64,000 nt of DNA. Origin: Struthidea cinerea (Eukaryota; Chordata; Aves; Passeriformes; Corcoracidae). The notes beneath the pieces are model-generated. The model worked only from the letters and a program-made list of their open reading frames with translations, was not told the origin of the DNA and did not search any database. The stretch is from assembly GCA_013397865.1 (NCBI GenBank), contig VZTI01003143.1, positions 623,798-687,797 of the forward strand, given 5' to 3'. Below are positions 26,003 through 40,800 of the stretch, in pieces; within the stretch, counting starts at the first letter, position 1, and each line of letters opens with the position of its first letter. A program made the translations under genes and the position numbers.

Positions 26003-26741
26003 CCTCTCTTGGATATAGCACCGAGACTAGAGAAGTGACACTGCCTGAGTGACAGTTGAAGGATCATGTGGATTTATAATATGCTTCCTTGATTGACTGC
26101 ACGCACACAAAGAGAATTTGGGACATGTGGTGTTTTTCCAAAAACCTTATGAAATTAAGATATGCCCTGGTGACCCTGCTGTGTGGAAATGGAAGATGGA
26201 GGGTTGCAAAGGAAAGAAGAGGGGAAGTTTCTTGAACTGTTGCCAAAGACTAGAACAGCTGTAGTTCAAGCAAGTGTGTATTATTGATAGTAAAAAGAGA
26301 CCTATATATTCACTTGAACATTTGGAAAGGGCTGCTTTAGGTCTTCAGCACTATCTAGTTTTCTATTTATAGAGACACTGTAATAATTGAATGTATTTAG
26401 AAACTGACTACATTCCATTTTAAAGAGTTTTATTTTATGTGGACAGGTTTCTCTTCCATATCAAACCTGTTCTGTTTAGATACTTGGTTTATAGAATCTG
26501 AAAATTTCTATTAGCATTTTACTGGTGATGCCAAGTTTTGAACTTTCTAGTGAAAACACATCTCTTCTTTGTATTTTAGATGGAGCAGATACCTACTCTA
26601 TTTTTTTGCATGTTCTGAAGCTAATAGGGAGATAGGTTACCTACACTTGAGACTGATTGTAGCTGTCTCAATGTAACATGTAAATATAGTGAATTTGTTA
26701 ATATAACTTTATTTATGGTCCCAGTTTAGGAGAGTGCCCAT

Positions 26742-26816
26742 ATGCAGGAAGAATGCTTAGATAAGTGCTTCAGTGTCTACCTTGGCCTGTAAGCCAAGCA
26801 AGTATTCTTCCTGCAT
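26742..26816. repeat. 17-bp inverted repeat (stem-loop) in CPED1 3' UTR
   Basis: ATGCAGGAAGAATGCTT at 26742-26758 pairs with AAGTATTCTTCCTGCAT at 26800-26816; all 17 positions pair, one as a G-T wobble. The 41-base spacer holds a second hairpin: CTTGGC (26781-26786) with GCCAAG (26793-26798). If transcribed with CPED1 it would form a stable branched structure. The stem is shorter and the spacer longer than in a usual microRNA precursor, so I do not call it one. Confidence 0.85.
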
Positions 26817-28753
26817 GGAAGTGCCATTTCTGTCATAATTTTTTATAAAATACTTGCCAATGTGTGAAGTCAGTACCACAAACATAAGAAAGCACACATA
26901 AGAATTTCAGGATCTGGTAATTAATCTGTCATAGGAAGTGTATGATGTGATGGCAGCAGAATATACTGCCAGCATCTCTTACTTGGCCAGGACAAGACCT
27001 TCTCTGAGTACCAGTTTCAGTTCAAACCTTCTCTGAACTGCAGTTTCGTGCTGTAGCCCAGCTACATCCCCAGGGTTTGCAGACCTGCTGTGGGTGACAC
27101 CCCAGGGAGAGGCTGTGTGTTGGTGCCCTGCCACAGCGCTGGCAGCCCACTCTTTCACAGTTGTGGTGCCCGATGGGAAACCACGCATGGTCCACGATTA
27201 GCAGCTGGGTGACAGGTTAGTGCCAACCCATAAGACTGTTGTCCCTACAAATTATCCAGTTATGGATTTTTATTCATTCAGTCATGCAGCAGGCAGTCAA
27301 GGCCACTCTCCCACCATGCATTAGAGAAGGGAGTTTTAACCAGGTAAGTGCAAGTCTAACAAAGGGTCTGCCAAGCTCTGAGTCATGCTTCCCTGCCACA
27401 ATTTTATATAGAATCCTCCACTAGCATCTGCTTTGTTAAAGGAAGCCACAAACAATGTCAGGGAATAAACGAATTATAGCAAAGAACTAATCATCATTTT
27501 ATTTGCCTTAGTAGCACACAGAGGGGCTACTCTATATAGAAGTAGGGCTAGCAATTCATGACACAACATTTAGTATTTGCCTAAGATCCTTAAACTCGAC
27601 AGTCTGTATGCCCAGCTATAGTTTTGTGAATTTGTGCTCCTTCAGGTAAGGTATGTAAAGATATAATAGGAAATCATCATGCAGTATGGAGTTTGGCATC
27701 CTAGGTGATAGAGAGTATCCTCCAAAATAGGATCTGGCATACCTAATTTAAGACATCTTTCACTATATTGAAAAAGCTCCTAATTTAGACAGTGACTTAA
27801 AATTACTGAGATGGTGAGATTATCTCTGTTTCTGTATAGTATGCTGCTGATTGCTTACAGCAAATAGCCCCGAATTTCAGTGTAAGATTTTCCCTGGCAT
27901 GGAGATCTACATGAAAGATGGGTCAGGAGCTGTGCATAAATACTGAAAATATCAGCATTTGGTTTTGAGCAATATGATTATCTAAAGAATATAATTGTAT
28001 GCAAATGATATAATATATTCTCTTGGGTCTGGAAGTCCAGTGCTGCACAACCTTAAAGCTGAAGGATAGAATATCATCATTAATATTAGTAGATGCAAAA
28101 TACAGCCAGATGTCTTTGGTGTTAAGATGATCGATGAGAGGTGTATTACAGTTCTGCTTTTGATAAGATTTTTTTTGTAGCTCATTTAAATCCACATGCT
28201 GTTACTGTTATTGTTCTGTACACAAATGTTTTTAAGGCATTAACTGGGTTTTTATGTTTGTTTTTTTTAGCCAAAACCTATTGCTGAAGCATCAGCTTAG
28301 TGATGAAAAGGAAAGAACTGACTTTGTTATACTGTAGTGGATATCAGTGAATGTGCAATTCATCAGTTCTGGTTTCACCACGAAATGGTTTACATGTGCT
28401 GTACACCCAGATGTCTTAATGTTTTCCAAATCTTAAAATTTTTCAAATGTATTAAGTGTATATTTTCCTGTGTGTTTCCTATTTTTTATGTGTCTATGTA
28501 CATTAATATGTCTGTACAAAGTCATTGGTACAATTTGCAAATTGATCTTTATTTAAATGAGTTCTTTGAATAAGCTTTTTCCAACACTATGTATGATCCA
28601 CGTAGTCTTAGGGATAAACAAAGGATACTAAGCTACATTTTTGTTATTTAATTTTAAAATATATCTAGTATCTCTAGGTATGTGAAAGGTGAGAGTTGAG
28701 ATTGACACGCAAGGATTGCTTGCTCATACGCATTAAAATTTATGGATTAAGAC

Positions 28754-28857
28754 AATAAAAGAGTTACTGTGTTTGAATTCCAGTGAGAGCACATGTGTTG
28801 CTATCTACAGTTTACTCTAGAATTATTGTATCTGCTGTGACATTTTGCCTGAATAAA
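28754..28857 (+). terminator. Candidate CPED1 poly(A) signals
   Basis: Two AATAAA hexamers, 28754-28759 and 28852-28857, 2.75-2.86 kb after the stop. The first is followed by a GT-rich stretch suited to cleavage-factor binding. Transcript ends would settle the choice. Confidence 0.4.
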
Positions 28858-28875
28858 TATTAAAGTGTTCCTATA

Positions 28876-31800
28876 GTCCATATATTTACCTTAGTCCCAT
28901 TACTTACCATTAAAATAGCAAAGGACCGAGTCGTCAAGTTGAGTTCCATCTCATAATACAGACATGAGTGGCCCTGGAATGAGTGGTAGGATTGAAATAT
29001 TCAGGCTGCAGAACAAGTACTCTGAGAAGTGGAGTTTCCTGCTCAGTGTCTGCCCGGCAGCATGTGGAGCTTAGAACAGAACTAGGGTATACTTTAAGCT
29101 ACAGGTAGAGAAAGAATGGGACTGCGTTGCAAAATAAATACTCTGATATACAGAGCAGTAGTCTCAGTTATTCTTTCATCCCTTTAGTTGAAGAAGGAGC
29201 ATGATTTAGTGTCCAGTGAGTTGCAACTCCTCATCTCTCATATAACTCTGTAGATGTTGAGCAGTGAATTGGGTTAGAGCCTTGCACCTGGCCACCATAA
29301 TCAAGTCCATCCTAAAAAATACCTTTAAAATAACTAACTGACTTCAGAATAAAAAATGTTTCCCTTTTTGTAGGGAAATGCCTTGACAAGTCATCTCTGT
29401 CATCAGAGTTGCTAGATTTCAGGGTGCTGAAAGAATGGACTACAAATACAATATTTAGTCTTAGTTTTAATTTGAAAATTATACTTGTTAGAATAATCTC
29501 TTTCACACTGTTAAATACAAGGCCGTTATTTTTCTCTTCTGTGACATATTAAAGGGACATCAAAGTAAGTTTATTTGCTTAGTGGGTGGGTTAGCGAGGC
29601 ATCAAATTACCTCAAGGTTGAAACAACCACTAACAGTTATGCTTCTCTTGCTATGTTGAGCCAAAGAGAATGCTTTGAAGATGCAGATATGTGTGATACT
29701 AAGTTGACTGCAGTCCAGGGATCTTTCAGATTACTCCTTTAGAGTAAAGCAATTTTTAGAGGTGCAGTAAACTATTTGGCATAGACTCAAGCTGCTAAAC
29801 AAGTCTTTGTAGGGTCACATGAAAAATATGATCTTACCTTCTTGTTTGCCTGCTAGCTTTGCATCTGGCTTGTTTTACCTCGCTGACTATCTGTACCTGC
29901 TCTACTCCACATCAACCTTTCAGATGACCTTAGAAATTTGTGGTTTTTCAGACTAGCATCTTCTGGAAATCTGAGACATAATTGTTGCAAATTCAGTCTG
30001 AATCTTCAAAATATGTTTTTGTCAATCCCAACAGCACTTGAGCACAGCAGGGGTAGAGCAAGTCTCTTATCTAGGGCAGTGATTTTCTCTGATGAATTTA
30101 AAACAGCTGTGTTGTGTTAAGTAGTTAGTTTGCACTAGCACTTAGCTATTCATAAAGGAGCTTGCCTTTACCAAGCAAAAACCCATCTTTCAAACTCCAC
30201 TGCCATCTTTACCTGGGTAAATCTTCAAAACACCAGAACAGCCTGTGTAAAATGCAGGCATACCTATTTATTGGTGCTGGTACAAAAACTGAAGTATTTA
30301 CTGGTGCCTTCACACTGTCCATTGAACAGAAAAGCTCTGACTACACCATAAAAAGACACTGTGCATTTTAGGCTTACTCACCTGTGATTAGATTGTACTA
30401 AAAATAGTTCTACATCTCAGTCTAGGCCACAACCTGGAGCTAAGCACCCTAGAAAACTACTCAAGTCATTAATTTCAATGGTCAAGTTGAGCCTGTAGGG
30501 TCACAACAGGGTCTTCTGCAGCACAAGTTCTGTTGTGATGGACTTCTCCCTTTTCTGTGTTTTTTCATCTGATGTTTGGCGAGCTCTTGGCGCCTGTGGG
30601 CAGCCCTTCCTGCAATTCCTCAAGCATGTTCAACAGCCTTGGCAAGGGACACCACATTAAGCAGCCCTGAACTGAAGATCAAGCATATATTTAAATGAAA
30701 TCTGAACTGAGGTCTTTATGAAGCACAGCATCTACTAAACATCACCTTCATTTCCTCTGGTACTGAACTTCCCTAATGAGGAGCAGGATTCACTCCCTCT
30801 CAGCTGAAACTCAGATGCCAAGATGTTTTCCCAGCTTTTGACAAACTTTTTTCCCACTGCTTGCTTGCATGAAATGAAGGGAGGGAACTGCTCTGCATGC
30901 TTCTGCCTAACACAGTGAGCTGTGTTCACACAGTCACTGCAGTGGGCATTTCCTGCCCATACCTCACTGTGGGGACAACATTTCCACAGCAGATGGTGTT
31001 TCCAATATTGTGATTTTTTATCTGCTTTGAGCAGTGACAGTCTATGTGGTTCAAACAGACAGCTCAGTGTCTGCCAGCACCGCCTGCCCCAGTGCTGCTC
31101 TGTGGATGCTGGGTAGATTCTGGGTGAAGACAAGATTGCAGAACTAAAATCCTTGAGTGAGGAATAAAAATGACTCAGACCTCTTGACAAAGTCAGGGCA
31201 GTTATGAAGATCTCACTGCAGACCAAGCAGGTGAAATTAAAGTTGTCAGGAGTCCTTTAAAGTTAGTAAATTATATGGATTATTGTCAGGGTTTGAAGAC
31301 CAGATCTGTCTTTGGCAGAGTTTCTCACTTTCCATGCTCCAGAAATATATTTTCTATTTTCTTTCTTTTTTGTTATTATCAACTTCCATAGTTCTGTAAT
31401 GATTCTCTGGGACTAAGAAGTTTGAAGTAGTATTTCTACTCTGCCTGATAATGATTGTGCAGCCTCCCCCGATGGTGGTCAAGTCATCTAACAGATCAGA
31501 GGAGTTTCATTACTTCTGAATGGTATTTTTCCTTTACTTCCACATGCCAGCTCCAAGGCTTCTTTGCATTTATAGAAAGCTTTAGGTATGATAGCTCTAA
31601 TGCCTTCAATGTATTCAGAGAAACCTGCCAACCCCTATTTACCCTAACACGACGGAAAACACTTTAAGCCTTGAAAACCTGACCTTGCAAGCCATTAGAC
31701 AGTGCAGCACCCAGCATGATCTAGCCCACAAATGGCTTCCTTTGAAACAGAGAATCACAGTTGTGTTCTACTAAAGTTTTCACTGGGGTGATTACAATTC

Positions 31801-34800
31801 GAACATGATTTGTGTGGACTGATAGGTGTGTTATTTTCAGCTCAGGGCCTTTGTTGAGCTCTCTTTACAGCAAATGGTATCTATTAGCTACTGTAAATTC
31901 CTGTTTCAACATCCTTTGACACTGTGTCCTGCCCAGTTCTTATAAAATACATACATACAAGGGGATTTACTGCTGATGGTAAAAGGTTAAATCATAACAG
32001 GTCTTACTGCTCCACCCATTACTGTTCCCTAAATTCTACATTGCATCATTTCTGTGCAATAACAAGGAGTCAGGGTCTTGTAACCTCTTAATACACGGCT
32101 CCTCAGTCTCTAGAACAGTTCAGCGCTGTAGTCCTGATGGAGTTATCAAAATAACACACCTTCAGCTGTGAAATGCATGCAGCAGAGCCTGCAGACATAC
32201 TCAAAACTCGCCTGTTGGATCAAGGCCAGCCTGGAAGTAAAGGACAACAGCTTCTAGAGACTGTTTTCAGGCATCAAAACCTGGTTTCCTCCTTAACTCT
32301 ACATATTTAACAGAGGCATTGTAATTATGATTGAGGTCACACTACGGTTCTTTGTAATTGTCACAGAAAGACCAAAATCTGAATTATTCCCTAGAGGTGT
32401 CTATTATTTCTACAATATTGCTTTCTGCAAAGGGAACCTAAAGCAACTCAGATTTTTCTGATTGGTGCCTAAAATTTTGAGAGAAGAATGTCAGTTCAAC
32501 AGAGATGTGGCTGTGGGATTCACTATGCAGGTAAGAGATGTTTCTACGTCCCCCTCCTGCTCCTTTACCGCAGGATCTTGATCACAAGCCTACCACCACC
32601 ATCACCAGGACATGCTTTCCAGCATGGATAACATGAAACATTCTCAGCATCTGTTCCTGGAGCTTCTTGTGTGTTTAACAGCGCACTGGATCAGAGGGAA
32701 GCCAGTCCTGCAGGTGAGCAGAACATTTCATGGTAGTATAGGACATATAAGTTTAAGACCCTTCATTTGGGTAAATGAAGAACAAATGTCCACCTACTGC
32801 CTTACTAGAGGGCTAGGTGAATGTCTCTGTTTCTGTGAGAAAAGCCAAGCTGACAGGCACCTAACTCCAGAAAACAATAGAGATTCTTTTTCAAGTTTGA
32901 AAGTCATATCAGAGACAGGTACCTGGCTGGTATCTGAGGGCCCCAGCTTCTAGCACTTAATTCTGCACCAGAAGTGCATGGTGAGCCCAAATAACTTAGG
33001 GACTGCTGACCACAATGCAGGAAAAATGTCTAATAAGCATCAAAAAATGAGCCTAACCTTGGCTACATTCCCAATTTTGGCTCTATGAAGAATTTAGTGC
33101 CCTGAGCATCTCTCCACACCTCACACACAAATACACCCCCAACGCTACCGCTCTGTGTGTGGCTTATAGCTGTTCGTGTAATTGCTCTCTACCTCACTTA
33201 GCTCAAAACAAAACAGTATAGAAGAGACCTCCGTGAATTGTAGCGTGTAAACTAACTTGTGCAATTTCAGATGGTTTGAGTGGGGCAGCTGTGAGATAGC
33301 AGTTATGACAGGCGGTGAGTGGTAGCATCCCTGAAGACATAGAGGGGAAAAGCAAATGGAGAGCTGGAGCCAGGAGGGAGCTGGCAACACCTCCACAAGT
33401 TAGATGCAGACAAACCACATCCTTCCCCACTGAAGTGCTGTTGGTGGACTTGTCTTCAGCTCCTGCAGTTTAAATGCCTGGCTTCAAAGTAATATCCTTA
33501 ATGTGAATAAATACCTGGTACAAATACAAGTTTGTAAATGAGATGAAAAGGGTCAGAAGCAGGAACTTCTAAATGTTTGGTAACTATATCTAACTGTGTC
33601 TAGGGAGCCCGAGGGACTATAATGAATCTATAAAACAAGTTAACACCTGCTCCTCACACTTCTGTTAATTAAAATTCAGTAGAGATGCAAGTAATTGAAA
33701 TGAGTGATCTGTCACTCCACAGGAGCCAGTCTGGAGCAGAGCGTCTGTCTAGACAATGCTGCAATTACCACATTTTGTATCTGGTATGCCATCTTCCATG
33801 CTCCTCCAGCCTGGGCACTTGGGTTATTTCCTAGGATGTGAAGGACAGAATATCAGCCCTCAAGTTCACAGTCATTTCTAGTTTTGACTAGAAAAACTCT
33901 AGACAATGTTTTGATTGTGGAGAGGTCTGATTGTGGTTCAGAGCTGCCTGTAAGCTCTCAAACCCCAAATAACAGCACCACCATCTCCACACTACAGAAT
34001 ATGGTTCTGCAGATACTGGAAGAGAGTCAGTGCAGTAGCACAGTCCAATTTTTGGCAAGCAAAAGTGGCTGCCATATGCCAGACAAGGGCAGCACTTGTA
34101 CATCTACCAAGACTTCTCTTGTTCAAAGAGATGCTACCTGACGTAGATTTGCTTCACTTTATTCCACTTGGGAATGTAAGATCTAGCCTTGCTCTGACTG
34201 CCGTAAAGAGGTCTCTGCCTCCTTTTGGGGTGTGGGGAAGCTGGGACGGTCCTGTCCCTTTCCGTCACCCTGACCACACATTTTCTGGGATGTTTGTAAG
34301 TGAAAACACCGCACTGACTATTTGTTGCCTGGTTCAAGGTCGCCATTTGCCTCTGCTGAGCAAAGGCTTTCTACACAGAGCATAGAAGATCTGAGGAGTA
34401 AAGTCTTATGGAACATTTAAGGGTTTGACAGCAATTCAGCCACAGACAAGTTGCTGAAGTGAAAAGTATGGCTAATGTCCAAGTGGCAGCAGACTGCACT
34501 ATAAAATGAAATAAAAATCAAGGCCTGATTTACAACGGCTCTGGTAAAAATGCTATGACACAACACTGGTGGATTTTAAATAGGGATTTGTGTCTTCAAA
34601 TCTTTCACCAAGTAATATTGAAGGACCTAGACTTTTTCTTGTTGTTTCAGATGGGATATTTGCGGGTTTTTTCTCACCACACAACAATATTGATGGCAGT
34701 GCAAGCTGAAATAGGAGTCTGAGATCCAATCCCAGCTTGTTCATGCATGATATCTTATTACTTTTGAAGAAAATATAGATATCCAGAAGAAATTCTCAGT

Positions 34801-37800
34801 ATTTCCAGGTTATTTTTGACAGATTTAGAGACAGCTGCTATGAAAGTACCTAAGAAAATTCCCTGTTACAGTCACATATTCAACTGCAATCAATGCATCT
34901 GCTTCCTGGATCCATGGCCATATTTTATGGCCATCTAGCCAAGTATGCAGGTAATGCTGTGTCTTGCACATAGGTACAATGTGTGGACCTGTTCATGTCT
35001 AGACTCCTTTCTCCAACTGGTTATATTTTGTTTGAAAAGATCCCCAAAAAGATCCTCCAGATGGCCAGAAAATGACAAGCCTCTGAAGCCCAAAGTTCTC
35101 CAGATTTGCTCATGCTTTACTTAGGTGCACATGTTTTATGAACGTGACTGCATGCAAGGAATTCTTGGGTTCTCCTGGCACATCTTGACAAGTCCTGCAA
35201 ACAAGTGATGGTCATCCTCTTATAAAAGCATTCCCAGTCTTTTCCTTTTCCTAAAGCCTTTCTGTGAATATTCCCTACTAAAATCTTCCAGCATTTCTTT
35301 TCCACTTCCATTATTTTTCCTTATTTCTTCATCTCTCCTTCCACCTCCCCTGTCTATGAACAAGTGACCAACTTCATTTTCCAATCTCCATGTATCACCT
35401 TAGCCTGCTGACTAGTGTCCAGTTCTCAGCTTTATTTTGGACAAGTGGTGAAGGCTTTGTGAGCAAGACAATGTGCTTATGTTTACACAGGCCCACTGCA
35501 TAACTAAAATCTGTTAGAAACAAAAGTTATAAGAAGTCGAAAATCAAAATAAGGTGGGAATGCATTTCAGTTTTTCATTTTCTCTTATAAGATCCATCTC
35601 TTCCTTCATCTCCCTCATTTTATTCTTCAGCTAATTAATTTCATCAAATTCCTATTTTCACAGAAATGTGTCCCACCTATTTATCTTCCACCCCCTGTGC
35701 TTGTATAAGCAAAATTAAATGGTATATTTACACAGCCATGTCCTCCTTTTTAGCTGGTTCTAATACAGGGACAGTGTACTAAAGGAAGGAAAGTTTTGTT
35801 TTGTAGAGGTGGAGACCCCTGATTTAAATAGGTGGAGCTGTATTCCCATAACATGGCAGATTTGGGATTTGGTGAGTAAATTGCACCAACTCTCACACTC
35901 ACACATGCATAAGTGGTCTCAGGAGTCACACTGTAAAGCAGTCCCCCTTGTAACACATCACCTCAGCATACAGCTTTAAGGGTCTTAAAGCTTACTTCTA
36001 TAAAAAAGTTGTTTCCATAGTTCCTGGCCACTTTCTGAAAGTGACAGATTCTGCTGCTAAGGAGTAGTTTTACATCCGATTATATGTATTTTTTAAGCTC
36101 ATTTCCTTATTTTTGTAAGGCAGGTAAATTTAAAGTTAATATACAGCCCTTCTATAGCCACAAGTAATACAATGAATTTTTGTCCTCCAAAATTGCAGCA
36201 GGGATCTGATCCAGTCGACACTTACTGTTAAGTTTATATGATGTAAACGCAGTCAGATATAGCTTGATTCAGCAGACATTTCTTTTTCTGCTCTGTTTAT
36301 ACTGTACATATAGTGCCATTTATTCCTTGAAAGTAGCAAGATATAAAATAGAGATCATTTGGAATATATGCAAGCTCTGAAGATTTTTATCATCAGATCT
36401 GAGAATATGTTCATTTCCATTTTTAATACATGTGATTCACTTAACATTTTGTATTTAGGCTTCCCTTTGAGCTATGCTGCAGCTTTTGCCATCACCAGTT
36501 TCTATAATAGTACAAGTAATTTTAATTGGTAAAGATAAGTGATCAGTATTTTCCTTCTGTCCTTAAATTCACCTTATATTTTTGTTTTGCCTTTCAGTAT
36601 ATTTTTACCTCTCAATTTCTGCATTTTTCACAAGGAGATGTTAGTGTTGACACTGCTAACAATATCATCTTCAATCTCAAATGTAAAAATAAAAATAGTA
36701 CATCAAATTCTTCATAACTGTGATAACATGAAAATTGTGACAGCTGCAGTAAAACAATTTATATTGAGTTCTCTTTCATGTATTTTTGCACCTGAATCAC
36801 ACGCGCAAGCTCCATCTACAATCATGAAAGCTTTTAATCACATGTGCCCATCAAGTTGTACTTCAAAGCACAAGTCAAGTATCACCAAGTCAGTCTAAAA
36901 ATCTTTCCTGTTGTATCCCCTACATTATTGGCCAGCATGCAGTGATATCCTGTCTAGCCTGAGGATGAGATAAACAGGAAGTGCACAGAGATACTGGATT
37001 TGCATGCTAACCAAGTCATCTGTGTGATAATAAAAATAGAAAGCCCCTATGGCTTTCTTCCCCTTTGTTCCAACAGATATTGAAGTGTAACAAGCCTTGG
37101 AAAACACAAGATGATGTAAAGATCTAAAGATAGCCATTTCTGGAAAACAGGCTTATTATCCCTTTTTTTGGTGTGGACCAGGCCTGTTGTATATCATCAT
37201 GATGTTTGTCCATGACCAAACGGACTCTCTTGGATCCTTGCAGATAACACCTCCTAGAGTGCAGCTGAAGAGGATGTATGTTCCATTAAAACACAGATAA
37301 TGGGATGTCTGGCACTGGAAAACAGTTTTGAGTGGTGACATACAGCTTGCGCTCCAAGTTCATTTTCCAAAAATATTTCCTAACCACTTCTGTAGAAATA
37401 ACCACACATACTGAAAAAAAAAATCAGCAACAGCAACAAAGCACCTGTCAGACTCTCACATGCAAAAGTACCAAGCACAGCTGGGGCAGAGCAATGAGCC
37501 CGAGCAAATTCTGATGCCATTGCTGAGGATAATTACAAAATAAAACAGATTATATTTACAAAAAGGAGAAATTAAAGGACTTGATGGTCCCGCCTGTTGT
37601 CCTTCACTACCCAAAAGGGAGGAAAATTTTGAATCACAGCATAATTAAATTTTCTGAGCAATAACAAAGGTTGAAAGCATTTGCTGTGAGTGTATTGAAA
37701 CTATAGAAATATGCTTATTTCTAATGAAGGAAGATGTCATTAACTTGGTTTTGAGGCTGTAAATAATTGGTTCATTCAGGAGGGAAACTTAATACTGTGT

Positions 37801-40800
37801 GCACTATTAAAAACAGCTATTTATGGCACCATGGCACTTTATTTTACAGCTGTGTTTGTGAGCTCCTTTACACTTCGTCTGGGGAATCTTTCACATACCC
37901 TAGGAACTGCAACAAGCAAGAGATTCCAGGCATCTGGGCAGCAGCCCTGTCTCTGCAGGATGGTGAGGAAAGGCAGAGGGAGTGACAAATTGCCCAGCTC
38001 CACTCCCGGCGTCAGGATTAACCGCTGCACTTTTAAGGCACTGAGACGCTTCCATCAGAGGTGTTTATGGAGTCCTGGCATCACCTGGATGCTCCAGGGA
38101 AATACTGGGCCTCGCCCTTCCTGCTTGCCTCTTCCAGCAAGGACTACTTGGCTGTACTATCTCCTGAAATGGGTTGGGGTGGAGGCCGCCTTGCCCCACT
38201 CTCCAGGATGAATCCCAAGGTATGTTTATACCGGCCGTGCCATGCTAAGGAATACTGATCTCTCCTCACAGGAGTAGGGGAAATGGTAGATGCTCAAGCT
38301 CCACACTGACCTCATTTTCACTGGTGGTCACTGGAGGTTTTTGTGGTTGTTGAGCTGCTCAGACATGTCAGAATACAGGAGTAAAAGGAAGTTTTCAAAC
38401 AAGTAATTTTAAGCACAATAGGAAACTACCAGCGGGAAAGGCATAAAAATACAAAAAAAAATCCCCAAATAACTCAAACTATTCTCTTCTATGCCCATGG
38501 CCTTACCTTTTGCATGATTTAGATCACTGCTATTACAAGGATGCTGAGATGTCAAACCCCAGCTACTCCGATAACTTGCCAGTTTAGCAGAGTTCAATTA
38601 ATTGGGGACAGCCTAAACCCTGTAGACTTTGGCATCTTGCCCACGGCTACACACATTTTAAACCACATTTTAAACCACCCTGCCTTATGCAACAGTGGAG
38701 AAATATCACAGCTGCAGGAATATAATAAGGGTAAGGTTTCCAAAGCTGAAAGACTTTCTTTGACAACAGCATTAAAAAGTTTAAGTGGGTTCAGATACTC
38801 CAGTGCCAAGCCCAGTCAAAAAAAAATTGTTAGAAAGAGAGAAGGCGGCGATCACTGAGGAGAGGAAATAAGGAAGTGGCTCAGGAAACAGGTAACATGT
38901 AACACTGACTTTACCAAGATATAGTAAGATTCAGAGAAGGATTTGATGTTTATCATCTAACCCAATCAAAATTTTTGACTGTCTAATAAAACATGCTAGT
39001 GCAAGGCATCCTGTAGCCATTTGACATTAAAATGAACATTTATGAAGGGGCAGACTGGCTTCTTACTAAGAGTTTCTTGCACCTTGATTTTTAAGGTCTG
39101 TTGTGCTCGTTACCAGTGAAGAGATATAATTTTACATGGGCCTTGGATTATCCACAATGTAACCATATAAGGTTTTAATTTTTTAATATTTTTTCTTTTT
39201 ATCATTCAAAAAGTGCTAAGTGGGAATGGGGCAAGACGTGAAGCAAGGATTATTGGAGATAGAAAGAAAAATTATGAGACAAAAGATTAAATTGATGCAC
39301 TGAAATGGGAGAGATCATTGAAATTGGAGGGGGAGGAAAGGGTGTAATGAATTATTTGAATTTGGAATGTTTTAAATGTTGTCCTATAATTTATATGGCT
39401 CTTAACTTGAAAAAGTAGGCAGTTTATTTTTTCCCATTGCCACCACACCATGGTACAGACTACTTCTGTGGTTGTAGACACAATACCATTCTTCCACATT
39501 TCTTCCTAAGATTCCTCTGTTTAAACTGGCCTTGGAGGTAAATTCACATGTGTGGTGCTAGTCTGATCACTGGACCAAATGCTTTGCAAATTAGGCACAC
39601 ATCCATACCTTGATGAATGAGAAGATAACAAATACAGCTTTGTATTACGATAGTTACGGAACAGATTCTCCTATCATTGTCTTCACTCAAATGATAAGTA
39701 GCTCATTATAAATTGAATTAGCGATGAGAAACCAATGACCTGATCATGGTTTGGATGACGATGCCCCATCTGACACCAGAAAATTAAATAGGTCTCTGAA
39801 TGTCAGTTCTCTCATCACAGAATGGCAACAGTTATGTGCGTGTGAATCATGTCTATTAGGAGATGTAATAAAATCATCTATGAAAGAGTCCTGTGGAAAA
39901 TGTTAATGCAAATTATCAGCTGGGACAGGAATATAAATTGAGTTGTAGACAGCACTGCTCCTAGGGGAGCAGTTCCCCCTCCTTCCTTTACCTGTATTAT
40001 ACCTAAAATTCCATGACCTCCTTGGGAGCAAGCATGCTGCTTCTGTGCACACCAGGAGCACGCACACAGCACACCAGCACACACACAGAGTATCTTATCC
40101 TGCTTATCCCATGAACTTCTGTATACAGCTTACACATACAGCAGTGGTGTCACATCCTCAGGGGAGTCCGATTTAAAACTAAATAAGGAATACCTCCAGA
40201 TGTCCCCTCTGCACTGAAGTAATTTGGATTTTTCCATGCACTTGAGCTACTCTTTTCACCAAACTCCACAATTACCTCCTAGAAGTTCTGCAACACCAGC
40301 CAGCAGCACCAAGTCTAATCTCATACACTTTATCTAAAAAGATAGAAATTTTAAATTGTTTTGCTTTAGGCATGAAGAAAACATTAAGCAAATTTTAAGT
40401 CAGTGAAAAATTCCTTTTTTCATTATATCCTGTCTCCAAGAGCATTTCTCACCATCCTCGAAACAACCAGGGAAATTCATTGATGGCATAAAGGTGCGCT
40501 GTAATCAAATACAATTTTACTACTAATTTTAGCTTGTAATGGTAAGTAAGGCAACAGAGTATTTCTTTATGTAACAATGAATCATATTATACATATATAT
40601 GTGTATGAATGTATGTAATTGACTCTGTCAGGATCACATTAATGATCATTAAATATCAAATTAATAAATGTCTAGTCAGGAAATACAAATATGCTTAGAC
40701 ACATTTCCTTTTTTTTTAAATCAACATTTGATTATCTTCTTCTTAAAATAAAAAAAAAGTCATTTTTATTTTTAGTATGAAGGGCCACAGATAGCCCCAC

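Larger units (their letters stand above)
26003..28875 (+). other. CPED1: CPED1 3' UTR (probable)
   Basis: AT-rich sequence after the CPED1 stop. Candidate poly(A) signals AATAAA occur at 27464-27469, 28754-28759 (followed by a GT-rich stretch) and 28852-28857. Which is used cannot be told from sequence, so the right edge is a guess. It contains the long inverted repeat at 26742-26816. An acceptor-like TTTTTTTTAG ends at 28270, but no open frame of interest follows. Confidence 0.5.

Noticed and set aside
26742..26816. MicroRNA precursor call for the CPED1 3' UTR stem
   Set aside because: The stem is 17 bp with a 41-base spacer that folds separately, unlike a standard precursor. Kept only as an inverted repeat.
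28261..28290. Strong acceptor-like pyrimidine tract and AG at 28270
   Set aside because: It follows the CPED1 stop and the downstream frame meets a stop within a few codons, so it is more likely ordinary UTR sequence.
30735..31226. 163-codon minus-strand open frame
   Set aside because: No recognisable domain, signal peptide or splice-linked exon; consistent with chance or an old unrecognised repeat.
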